Of a stretch of DNA of 64,000 nt, positions 34,652-44,460 are shown one piece after another. Every line of letters starts with the position of its first letter. The stretch's first letter is position 1. The position numbers were made by a program, and so were the translations under genes. A model generated the notes under the pieces. The model was not told where the DNA came from and searched no databases. It worked only from the letters and a program-made list of their open reading frames with translations. The stretch comes from Musa acuminata AAA Group (Eukaryota; Streptophyta; Magnoliopsida; Zingiberales; Musaceae), in contig NC_088348.1 in NCBI RefSeq assembly GCF_036884655.1, positions 26,807,501 through 26,871,500 of the forward strand. Reading direction: 5' to 3'.

Positions 34652-35782
34652 GTGTCTAAGAGGAAACGAGATGAGGTGAACAGTGCATACCTATGGCATT
34701 GTAGGCTAGGTCACATCCATGAAAGAAGGATTCAAAAGTTGCTAAATAATGGATATCTAGATCCATTCGACTATATGTCATATGTAACTTGTGAACCTTG
34801 CATTCGTGAAAAATTGACCAACTCTCCATTTAGTGGAATTGGAGAGAGAGCCACTGAGTTGTTGGAACTCATACATAGTGATGTATGTGGACCCATGTCA
34901 ACTCATGCCATTGGAGGTTACTCCTACTTCATTACATTTACTGATGATTTCTCAAGGTATGGATATGTGTACTTAATGAAGTACAAATCCGAGGCCTTTG
35001 AGAAATTCAGAGAGTATAAGAATGAGGTGGAGAACTAAACTGGAAAGAGTATCAAAACTCTTCGATCATATCGAGGAGGTGAGTACTTAAGTACAGAGTT
35101 TACTCAGTTCCTCAAGGACCATGGGATATTATCCCAATGTACACCTCCTTACACACCTCAGCTCAATGGTGTCTCTGAAAGGAGAAATCGTACATTATTA
35201 GATATGGTACGGTCCATGATGAGTTTCGCTGACCTACCCATCTCATTCTGGGGATATGCCCTAGAAACCACAGCTTACCTTCTGAACAGAATTCCAACTA
35301 AGTCGGTAGTGTCTACACCATATGAGATATGGAAAGGGAAGAAGCCTGATCTTAAGGTTGTTAAGATTTGGGGCTGCCCTGCCCATGTTAAAAGACACAA
35401 CCCCGATAAGTTAGAATCAAGGACAGAGCGATGCAAATTTGTGGGATACCCCAAGGAAACTTATGGGTATTATTTCTATCATCTCGAGGACCAAAAGGTC
35501 TTTGTAGCTAAGAGAGCAGTGTTCCTTGAGAAGGAACACATTCTTGGCGGAGACAGTGGGAGAATGATAGAGTTGAGCGAGGTTGGAGAACCAAGCTCAA
35601 GCACCACTCTACAGCCCGAGTCTGTTCAGATACCTAATACACAATTTTTAACTTTACGCAGGTCTGATAGAGTATCTCATCCTCTTGAGAGATATGTGGG
35701 ACATATTAGAGGAGAGGATGTTGAGGATATTGATCCTCAGACCTACAAGGAGGCTATTATGAGTATAGACTCCGGGAAGTGA
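34652..35782 (+). pseudogene. copia integrase
   Basis: The zinc part shows HCRLGHIHERR and CEPC. The catalytic core has Asp in IHSDVCGPM and Glu in GVSERRNRTLLDM, but the second Asp is replaced: the expected RSDRGGEY reads RSYRGGEY (codon TAT at 35069). A stop (TAA) at about 35036 also splits it. There is a poorly conserved tail up to 35782, where two more stops follow (TGA, TAA). An integrase lacking this Asp should be inactive. Confidence 0.9.
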
Positions 35783-35791
35783 CAATAAGCC

Positions 35792-36560
35792 ATGAATTCT
35801 GAGATGGATTCTATGTACTCCAACAAGGTTTGGAACCTAGTTGATGCGCCCGAAGGTATTGTACTCATCGGTTGCAAGTGGATCTTTAAGAAAAAGATCG
35901 GAGTAGATGGAAAGGTAGAGACTTATAAAGCAAGGCTAGTGGCTAAGGGGTATTGTCAAAGGCAAGGTGTTGATTACGACGAAACCTTCTCACCCGTAGC
36001 AATGCTAAAATCCATCAGAATTCTATTGGCTATTGTAGCACACTATGATTATGAGATCTGGCGATGGATGTGAAAACTGCATTCCTCAATGGGAACCTCG
36101 TGGAGGAGGTGTATATGATGCAACTTGAGGGATTCGTGTCCAAGAACTGCCCAGATAAGGTGTGTAGGTTGCTTAGATCCATTTATGGACTAAAGCAAGC
36201 TTCCCGAAGTTGGAACATAAGATTTGATGAGGCAATCAGATCTTATGACTTCGTTAAGAACGAAGATGAGCCTTGTGTATACAGAAAGGTAAGTGGGAGC
36301 GCTATCACCTTTTTGGTGTTATATGTGGATGACATCCTCATCATTGGGAATGACGTAGGAATGCTATCTACAGTAAAGACTTGGTTATCTAGACACTTCT
36401 CCATAAAGGACTTAGGGGAAACATCCTATATCTTAGGGATTAGAATCTATAGAGATAGATCCAAGAGGATGCTTGGCTTGTCCCAGTCCAAGTACATAGA
36501 AACCATTGTCAAAATGTTTGGCATTGAAAATTCTAAGAAAGGGCAAACATGAATATGATA
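35792..36560 (+). pseudogene. copia reverse transcriptase
   Basis: Blocks: NLVDAPEGIVLIGCKWIFKK, KARLVAKGYCQRQGVDYDET, then after a frame change near 36060 [28 protein letters not shown] and the catalytic [12 protein letters not shown]. The frameshift between the first blocks and the catalytic part makes one chain impossible. The catalytic Asp pair is intact. Confidence 0.93.
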
Positions 36561-37230
36561 CCTTATGCCTCAATAATATGGTCTATCATGTCATGCTATG
36601 TACTAGGCCTGATATAGCGCATGCTCTGAGTGTCACGAGCAGGTATCAGACGGATCTAGGCTTGGAGCATTGGAAAGCAGTAAAGTGTATCCTTATGTAC
36701 TTGAGAAGGACTAAGGATCTTTTACTAGTATATGGAGGTAATAGCCTTAAGGTTGAAGGCTATACTGACTCAAGTTTTCAGTCTGATATCGATGATAGCA
36801 AGTCAAATTCAGGGTATGTGTACACCTTGAATGGAGGAGCAGTGTGCTGGAAGAGTTCCAAGCAAGATACCACTGCTGACTCGACCACAGAGGCGGAGTA
36901 CATTGCTGCATTAGATGTAGCAAAGGAGGGAGTCTGGGTGAAGAAGTTCATCACAGATTTGGGAGTCGTGCCAAGTAGCGAGGAGCCGATCTCCTTATAT
37001 TGTGATAATAACGGGGCGATTACTCAAATAAGGGAACCCGGGTCTCATCAGAAGTGTTCTGAGGAGGTTTCAACTTATCAGAGAGATCGTAACCCGAGGA
37101 TATGTAGCAGTGGAAAGAGTTCCATCCGAAGATAACATTGCAGATCCACTGACAAAGCCGTTGTCTCATTTTGTCTTTGAGCGTCACAGGGGTCTGATGG
37201 GGATCAGACACATAGGTGATTGGCTTTAGG
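36541..37230 (+). pseudogene. copia RNase H
   Basis: Shows TRPDIAHALSVTSRYQ, GYTDSSFQSD, STTEAEYIAA and CDNNGAI, in a frame shifted from the reverse transcriptase. A further frame change near 37045 shifts the last part, which ends with DPLTKPLSH before the purine tract. Confidence 0.9.
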
Positions 37231-37231
37231 T

Positions 37232-37243
37232 CAAGTGGGAGAT
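37232..37243 (+). other. Polypurine tract of the copia element
   Basis: CAAGTGGGAGAT lies directly against the 3' LTR. Confidence 0.8.
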
Positions 37244-38732
37244 TGCTAGTCATAGGTGCCCAGCAAGCCAATCACGTGAGTGATGGCACGTGTGACTTGA
37301 TACAGAATCTTTTTGCTTATTATATTTTGGCGTATATCACTTTATAACTATTGCATATGTGCATATATATATTGTGATGTCCTTGGATTTGTGCAATGGG
37401 AATCGGATCGTGATGAGATCACGATAATGAGATCGATTCACCTTTAAACACAGATCCTACCCGGTCATAGGTTACTCGAGAGTGACATCGTGATAACCGG
37501 ACAGACTGGTGTGCTGTATACCCGTCCATATGATGGATGCAGCTGATCTCATAGCTGCTCGTGTAGGGACACTAGGGATACAGTACAGGTGCTCATTAGA
37601 GAATGAGTTCACTGATTGATCCGCTTACGGAATGCTGGATGGTTGATGATGCCTTATTGTCAGACAGCGATTTCGTAGTCCTAGTGGTGTATCTGGTCCT
37701 TAGACTTGAGACACCAAGGATGTCCTATGTTAGTGCTCCACTCTTTGATACCAGACTTATAGGTTTGGCTGTCCCAGATCTAGTACAGCTGGTCATTGGG
37801 AGTGGTAGTCGACCTTACGAGGGCTATTGAGTGTCGATAGAGGATCATCCACTCTCGGCGTCATGAGAGGAATATCCCATGTGTTCTTGCTCAGACAAAA
37901 CCCTGGCCAGGGTCATTCGGGTTGAGAGAGAAAGAGTTCTCCGGGAGAATCCGATTAGAGCGAGACTCGAGTAGAAACCGTATGGGTCTGACAATACCAT
38001 GCTCGATATACGGTCTCTGGGATATTAGATGGATGAGGGATTATAGGTACACGGTAACTGAGGACAGACATGTCTAATGGATTGGATTCCCCTGTATCGT
38101 CTGGGGACTACAGCGTAGTGGCCTAGTACTTCCGTAGTCGATGAGTCAAGTGAATTATTATAGAGATAATAATTCACTGAGTTAGAAGGAGTTCTGACGG
38201 GTATGACTCACGGCCAGCTCGATATTGGGCCTAGAGGGTCACACACATATGGTAGGTATTGCGATGAGTAGAGGTTCGGATATGAGATATCCGACGGAGC
38301 CCTTGTCTTATTGGATGCAGATCCAATACCCACTAGGGGAGGACCCATTAGGGTTTGACAAGGGACCTCTATAAATAGGAGGGATTCAGAGCCTCATAGG
38401 CTAAAGTTTTTGCTTGCCTTTCCTATTCTCCTCTTCCTCTCCACCTCAGATCAGGCCTGGAGTTTTTGAGGAGCGTCGTCGCAACCCTGCTGTGTGGATC
38501 ACCGCTACAGAGGAGGACGTTTGACCTCCTTCACCCTCTCCTAAGAATCTGTAAGGAAACAAGGATATACGATCTCCCTAGGTAACACAATCTACTTTAT
38601 ACGCAGTTTTGAGTTTCGCGGATTTTGCGCACCAGTCTTCGCACGACGACGAACATCTTTTTGGGAACGCGGGGATTTTGTTTTCTTGTTCTTCCGCTGC
38701 GCATGTGATGTCGCCCCCATGATTTCCCAACA
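37244..38732 (+). repeat. 3' LTR of the copia element
   Basis: 1489 bp, same length and ends as the 5' LTR, about 20 base differences by eye. Followed by the GCCAG target duplication. Confidence 0.95.
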
Positions 38733-38737
38733 GCCAG

Positions 38738-38990
38738 CCTGCCTGCGTCGTGCTCCTCGGCTTCATGCCCCTGAGACCACACCTGCGTGGCCAGCCCGCC
38801 TGCGTCGTGCTCCTCGGCTTCATCCCCCCGAGACCACACCTGCGCGGCCAGCCCGCCTACGTCATGCTCCTCGGCTTCATCCCCTCGAGACCACCTCCTC
38901 GGCGTGTCCCGTGCGCCCGAGGCATGCTCCTCGGTCTCATGTCGCTCGAAGACCACCTCCTCGGCGCGGCCTGCCCGCCCGAGACGTGCT
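38738..38990 (+). repeat. 57-bp tandem array, right part
   Basis: Units begin at 38743, 38800 and 38857 (period 57) and then decay into related CTCCTCGG-containing sequence up to about 38990. This continues the array cut at 30399. Confidence 0.88.
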
Positions 38991-39037
38991 CGACCTCATG
39001 TCGCCTGAGACTACCGCGGTACTGGGGGGGGGGAATA

Positions 39038-39666
39038 TGATAAGGGTAATAATGGTGACACGACACGCCATGACGTCAGCCACATCTGGACGACACACTG
39101 CCCAAGGGAGTGAGCATTAACGCTGACTTGATGTGCGCCAACGTCAACCGCTCCCAGGCGACCTCATCGTTTGACCCCGCACGCCCGATCGAGGCAGAGG
39201 AAGGTGTCGACCGAAGTTCGTCCATACCCTGCGGCGGTTCGGTCCTCCACACAACACCAACGGCAATGTCAGACGCCATCAGAGGTACGGTCCTACCCCG
39301 GCAGGCAGGCATATCAGGTAACACTAAACTTGCCTATAAATACCCCCGGGTTCTAAACAAAAAGAAAAGAAAAAAAGACAGAGGCACTTCTTCATTCGAA
39401 ACCCCCTCCACACCCATTGACTTGATCGTCGGAGGGGTTGGGTCGAGCTTCCGACCCGACCTGTGTGCAGGTGAAAGATCGACGTCGCCTCTACCCGGTG
39501 CTGCGGTGAAGTTTTCCTCCTGGCCTGACGCGACGTCCCGACCAGACCGTCGCAATCGGCCACCGGGAGACCTCGAGGGACGTCGCGTAAGATCACCGTC
39601 ATTCGGACCCCCGAACAAGCCGCGTCGACCCCGAGGCCACGGCTAAAAAAATTGTTTACACCAACA
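39038..39666 (+). repeat. 3' LTR of the gypsy element
   Basis: 629 bp, TGATAAGGG to CCAACA, preceded by a G-rich purine tract (GGGGGGGGGGAATA) and followed by the ATAAC target duplication. Confidence 0.93.
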
Positions 39667-39679
39667 ATAACCATGTCAG

Positions 39680-39736
39680 TAAAGGAAACAAGTGAAACAT
39701 TATGTTATGTTTCTAAATACATGTTAACGACACGAG

Positions 39737-39805
<69 letters not shown>

Positions 39806-39853
39806 CCTCGTTAACATGTATTTAGAAACATACAACAATGTTTCACCTGTTTC

Positions 39854-39858
<5 letters not shown>
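39680..39858. repeat. Palindrome with arms of about 55 bp around a (TA)n core
   Basis: The left arm (39680-39737) and right arm (39806-39858) are near-perfect reverse complements, each containing the sense or complement of TTTCTAAATACATGTTAAC. The core, 39739-39802, is pure TA. The structure could extrude as a cruciform or be a foldback element. Confidence 0.85.

Positions 39859-39909
<51 letters not shown>
39857..39909. repeat. (TA)n microsatellite
   Basis: About 53 bp of TA repeats immediately outside the right arm of the palindrome. Confidence 0.9.
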
Positions 39910-39912
<3 letters not shown>

Positions 39913-40118
39913 ATAGTTATTTTACGATTGGAATGTAGTCTTAGTTGTTTATCATTTCGAAAGAAAAAAACCAATCAATCATTATTCTCTTTTGAAAACA
40001 TCACTCATTGTCGTTAAAACAACGAAACTGGCAGCACACATCAAGCATGACACGAACCAAAAACACCAGACGCAGGACAGAGACGACACCGTCAAGCTCG
40101 GGACTCCTTTGGCTCCTC

Positions 40119-40881
40119 TTACTTAGGACTCTTCTTCTCCCCCTCTTTCTCCTCGGTCTTGTGGTAGCCAGGCAGCTTCTCCATGATCCTTCCCAGTATG
40201 CCCTTCTTCTCCTTCCCCTCATCCCGCTCGTGCTCCTCGCCATGGCCGGCGCATGCAGCAGCTGGGGACGGCGGTGCCGGCGCCTCGTCGGCGGGCTTCT
40301 TGTGGCCGGGCAGCTTCTCCTTGATCTTCTCCAGGAGCCCCTTCTCCTGCTCTGGCGGGGTAGCTTCCACCTTCGCAGTCTCCTCCTGCATCTTCTCCAC
40401 CACCACCGTGGTGCCCTCCTCGACCTCGGGTTTCTTGGCTTCTTCCTCGCATACAAGCTTCTCGTTGATCTTTTCCTTCAGACCTTTCTTCTTCTTCTTC
40501 TTCTTCTTCTCCTTGTTCACTCCTTCAGCTTCTTCTTCATCATCGCTCGACTGCACACGCACGATAAAGAAGAGCTTAACAGTTCGGTCATATCTACAGT
40601 CGGAGTCTTGATTCAACCATGGTTAAAGGAGTACATACCGAGCTAGAGCTGGAGCTGTGAGACCGGTGGAGTTTCTCCAGAAGACCCATCTTCTCCTCCT
40701 CGTTCGCCTTCTCTCCCTCCTCGATCTGAACCTTCTCCACCCCGGTCACCAGAACCTCCTCCTCCTCATGGCACTCCTTCCTCTCCTCATCCTTCTTCTT
40801 CTCCATGAAGTCAAACAACCCCCGGTCTTGGACCGCCACCTCCTCACCGCTCTCCATGGCCTTGTTGTGCTCCTCCGCCAT
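40119..40881 (-). CDS. Acidic dehydrin, F-SK3 type
   Basis: Two exons, 40881-40639 and 40550-40119, give 224 aa. Dehydrins are disordered, hydrophilic group 2 LEA proteins that protect membranes and proteins during cold and drought. In order: an F-segment ([11 protein letters not shown], about residue 18), Glu-rich linkers, a serine tract (SHSSSSSS then SSDDEEE), a Lys run, and three K-segments: [26 protein letters not shown] and [14 protein letters not shown]. The first K-segment is the most diverged. The intron falls inside the serine tract, as in other SKn dehydrins. The start at 40881 was preferred to an upstream in-frame ATG because the family begins MAEE. A TATATAAA lies about 90 bp upstream, and DRE and ABRE cores lie further up. 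No signal peptide; a cytosolic and nuclear location is expected. Confidence 0.96.
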
Positions 40882-40966
40882 GGTATATATCTGTAGAAAC
40901 AGTTCAACACTCAACAACAAAGCAACTACCGTATGGACTGGTTTTTGGAGGAAGGAGAGACATGGC

Positions 40967-40974
40967 TTTATATA
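40967..40974 (-). promoter_or_regulatory. TATA box of the dehydrin gene
   Basis: The minus strand reads TATATAAA, 86 bp before the start codon. Confidence 0.7.
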
Positions 40975-41096
40975 GAGCTTTGCCGGATGGTGCAGTCACG
41001 CAGAGATCGATGCGTTGCCTCGCTACGAACGCGACGTAGGAATCGAATAAAGAACTCGTTAGGATTACGGAGGAAAGGACAGAGACAGCAAGCGGA

Positions 41097-41103
41097 ACGT
41101 GGC
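41097..41103 (+). promoter_or_regulatory. ABRE core upstream of the dehydrin
   Basis: ACGTGGC, the abscisic-acid response core, about 215 bp before the dehydrin start. Confidence 0.5.
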
Positions 41104-41147
41104 CGCGCGGCAAGTGGTCTCTGTGAGCCCCAGGTGGCCTTGCCAGC

Positions 41148-41389
41148 GTCGGTGGACGAACTCGAGAGGTCGGTAGAGACACGCCATTCGGTTCTCTCGT
41201 GGCACTTGTTATCGTGAGGCGCGTCATCTTTACAGGGCACTTACGGTGTCTGGGGTGCGAGCCCTACAAGTCCATATGAGTCGTCAAGCCGCACGCGAGT
41301 GAGAGCGTCTGCTTAGCTCGGCCCGAGGGGCAGTACAACGCAGGTGACCTTCCGCCTCGAATGGAGCAAAAAGTCGGTCGTGTGTCGGT
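41148..41389 (-). promoter_or_regulatory. Cluster of four DRE/CRT cores
   Basis: On the dehydrin's strand ACCGAC occurs at 41153-41148, 41174-41169, 41378-41373 and 41389-41384. RCCGAC is the binding core of DREB/CBF factors, so cold and drought induction is likely. Confidence 0.6.
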
Positions 41390-44088
41390 CCATGTCGTCC
41401 CTCCTCTCTCGTTAAGCTCTTCCATCTTCATCTATTTTGCTCGCTGCTACTGTACAGGTTTTGCCTTCGTTTGCTGTACACAGAAACAGCTCGCGGTGAT
41501 GCACCTCATTCTCACGTCCAGTAAACAAGAACAACCGGATCATCCATCTACTTGCTCTTCCCTCGCCCACAAGTAGCCATGATGCACGTCGATCTTTACA
41601 CGCACCGAATCATCATCACCAAAGACCGGCATGTGTTGCCAAAGAGCGACCTCTCCGGCTCCGCCATGGCCGCCATGGGCGACATCTTTATCTTTTCTAT
41701 TACACGAGCACTCGAGTTCCGGGGGGTGAAGCACATGGTCGAACACCTTACCCAGGCTTTTGGTGCCTTGTGGATTTAACGATGGATGGGAAGAAGTTGG
41801 CTACAATTCCATGGAATGCTACTCGTTAATCCTAAGCTGCTGCTGCTGCTGCTGCTGGTCTCTCCATAATATGCTAGTGAAGAACTCTCCTCGACGGATT
41901 CCTCTGTTTTGCTTCGCAACCTATGAGATTTTACCGATCAATTTTTTTGGGGGATTTTCCTTTATCTCGAATCCGGGCAATGCTTACGGATCATTTTATG
42001 TTCCGAGATAATAACGGTGGCAGACACATCAAAATCAACAATTTTCTAAGAGTCGGATCCAGAAATTGGAGAAACATCAGAATGTATCGGAGAAACTCAG
42101 TCAGTCAAATGTCTAGTGAGGATGGCACTAACCCCAATGCTCGAGTGAGTCTTCTTTTCATGTAAGGGAATGCAGGAAGGCTTGGTTGCATCCCTGATAG
42201 CTACTCCTACCTCCTTACAAGGCATAGATGATGGTATGCTGAACTCTGTCATCGAAAAGTTGCAGAAAATATTTCTAGTTCATGTTGTTGGTGAACTTTA
42301 TGTCGTCGTCACCGTGGAGTCGATATGATTTGGTCCGATTGACGATGTTTAGGACGGTACGGGAGATAAGATTTTTGCCTGATCGAATCGGGCTTGGATT
42401 TGGTTAGTATACGCCTCTTCAGCAAGCTTGTCCATCTTTGTCGCTACCGAATTCTTACACACTAGCTTAGGTTGCGATGAGGAGGAAGATCTCCGACTTA
42501 GACCCATCCAAAGATCAAGTTAGTGGTGTTCTAATATTCCAGATGCCCCTTGTCAGATGTTGGCAAGGGATTTTTATCATAGTGCTTGAGATCGGTTATA
42601 CACAACCTTCACGCGACGGTTGACTCCCCGAGCGACGAGTGTACCTTCAAATGTTTGTCACCCGAGATATGTCGGATGGCGCCATGCGGCACCGTTTCAA
42701 GTTTCCCGGAGCGATCCTTATTGCGGTGATGCTGGTTAGCACGATGCGAGACGATGCGGGAGGAGAACAGTTGTTATCTCATATTTCTGGTGGTGCTGTG
42801 TCTTCTTCCCAAGGCTCCGTACTTGAATTGACATGACGGGGGTCGTGTCCTCGTGACGGAATCCATAATATGTTCTATCAAATATAATAAAAGATAAGTT
42901 ATAAAATAATGGCCTACTTAATCCAAATTATATATTAATTTAAGCACTTAATTAGTTAATTGGATTAGGATGAAATAAGTAAGCAGTCTATTTCATCCTG
43001 TGATAACTTAGAACATGTTCATGCTTGATGGATGCACTTAGATGAAGTGTGGATGAGGGAATGTTGGAATTTGCAAAGCAATATTATATAACCACTTTAT
43101 AAGCAATAAGCTTCAGACAAATAGAACAACTCTAAACTGCATCAAAAGAGAGAAAGAAACAGGAAACAAATCTTTACATTAAAAAGAAGAACAACAAATT
43201 AGAGTTTTGAATTGGACAGTAGAAGTTAAAGACTAGCACAAAAGAGGAGTATAGTATCATCTTTTCCTTCAGAAGGTTAAGAAAATGCAAGCACAGGAAG
43301 GTTATCAGTTGAAAAAAGAGAAAATAAATGCAGAAATTAATTGAAAGATGATCAAAGGTATGTTTTTGGTATAAAATACCTAAAAATATTGATGAAATCG
43401 ATAGGAATAAACAATACAGTTCGTGTCAATACGATATCCAAATCGAAAGATTAAAGAACTAATTAATTAGATTATTTTCTTTACGAAATATATGCGAAAT
43501 CTTATAATTATCTACAGCAGATAAAATATCTTTAATAATATTTAAAATTTATCATGAGATAAAAAAAATTATCTACCTATGATATCCTGTTTTTGGCCAT
43601 TTAGATAAGGAGACAAAGAAAGGTCCTATAATCTCCAAAATCAAAAGTACTGCAGTTAGCTTCTCCATAAAGGACTGCTAGAACTCTTGATGCATGGACT
43701 ACATCATCAATTCCTGTTCTTAATGTTCATACAAAACCAAAGATTTATTGTGAGATCTGCTTACCTATTGATTTGTGTCATATTTATCACCATCCAAATT
43801 AATCATGAGTCAATCTTTGGAAAAAAAGAGCACTGTAGGAACTCAAAACACATTTCAAGGATGTGTTCCTTAAAAGAGGACATAGTGAACATATTGTCCT
43901 TCGCATGCCCCTACTTCATGGATAGATCTCATTTCACATGACTCCTTGGCTCTTCCACACGCGCCCCACCAACCCCCTCCTCACACCTCTTCCCTTGTGG
44001 TATTTATGTTGCCTTCCCCCAGCCCATAAAGCCCCTCCTCAGCCCCATCATCTTCCTCCCACTCCTTCGGCTCTGAGAGGAGAGCCAA
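41390..44088. other. Intergenic region between dehydrin and SAUR
   Basis: The left half is mixed in composition with short frames I do not recognise. The right half (42840-43960) is AT-rich. The last 200 bp before 44089 are the SAUR promoter and 5' UTR, with CCCATAAAGCC-like and TATTTATG sequences as weak TATA candidates. Confidence 0.5.
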
Positions 44089-44460
44089 ATGAGCTCCCAC
44101 ACTCTGAGTGAGCTGATCCTGAGGAAATGGCAGAGGCTGGCGAGCAAGGGGAGGAGGAAGGGAAGCAAGGGGCACTTTGTGGTGTATGCCAAGGAAGGGA
44201 AGAGGTTTATGGTTCCTTTGAAGTACTTGGAACACCCCATATTTCAGGTGCTGCTGGAGATGGCAGAGGAGGAGTTCGGGACGGCCAGTGATGGGCCACT
44301 GAGGGTGCCCTGCGAGGAGAAGCTGATGGAGCACATCGTCTCTCTCTTGAAGGCAGCTCGACCGGGCAAGGATGCGGTGCAGAGGAGCTTCCTTTTCTTC
44401 CCTTCCCTTCGGAATAATGTCCTCAACAATGGTTGTCAAAGTGGCATTACAGTAATCTAA
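44089..44460 (+). CDS. SAUR family protein (small auxin-up RNA)
   Basis: A single exon of 123 codons, as is usual for the family. The SAUR domain runs from about residue 27 to 90: GHFVVYAKEGKRFMVPLKYL, HPIFQVLLEMAEEEFG, LRVPCEEKLMEHIVSLL. The N-terminus is short and basic (RKWQRLASKGRRKGSKG). SAURs act downstream of auxin; several inhibit PP2C.D phosphatases and so raise plasma-membrane H+-ATPase activity and cell expansion. Whether this member does so is not shown by sequence. The gene stands alone, with no tandem copies in the window. Confidence 0.95.
   Translation: MSSHTLSELILRKWQRLASKGRRKGSKGHFVVYAKEGKRFMVPLKYLEHPIFQVLLEMAEEEFGTASDGPLRVPCEEKLMEHIVSLLKAARPGKDAVQRSFLFFPSLRNNVLNNGCQSGITVI

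Larger units (their letters stand above)
30400..38732 (+). mobile_element. Ty1/copia retrotransposon, Angela-like, full length but defective
   Basis: Two 1489-bp LTRs (30400-31888 and 37244-38732) flank a 5.36-kb interior, and GCCAG on each side is a perfect target duplication. The order gag, integrase, reverse transcriptase, RNase H is that of copia elements, and the gag and polymerase blocks resemble the Angela group. By eye the LTRs differ at about 20 sites (about 1.3%) with no indel, so the insertion is young. The interior nevertheless has several stops, at least three frame changes, a lost protease and an integrase with a missing catalytic residue. Confidence 0.95.
20155..39666 (+). mobile_element. 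Ty3/gypsy retrotransposon, Tat type, with nested insertions
   Basis: LTRs at 20155-20763 and 39038-39666 bound the element, and ATAAC flanks it on both sides as a perfect 5-bp target duplication. The order is LTR, primer site, gag, protease, reverse transcriptase, RNase H, a second RNase H-like domain, integrase, an antisense gene, a tandem-repeat array, purine tract, LTR. The extra RNase H-like domain, the antisense gene and the 3' tandem repeats are hallmarks of the Tat (Retand/Ogre-like) group. Removing the two nested copia insertions leaves about 9.7 kb. The LTRs differ at about 39 sites in 609 (about 6%) plus a 20-bp indel, so it is far older than the copia element inside it. Confidence 0.93.

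Noticed and set aside
30233..38990. CRISPR-like array
   Set aside because: The units are head-to-tail 57-bp repeats with no unique spacers, in a eukaryotic retrotransposon.
40008..40646. Leu-rich 212-codon plus-strand frame
   Set aside because: It is the antisense shadow of the Lys/Glu-rich dehydrin exon.
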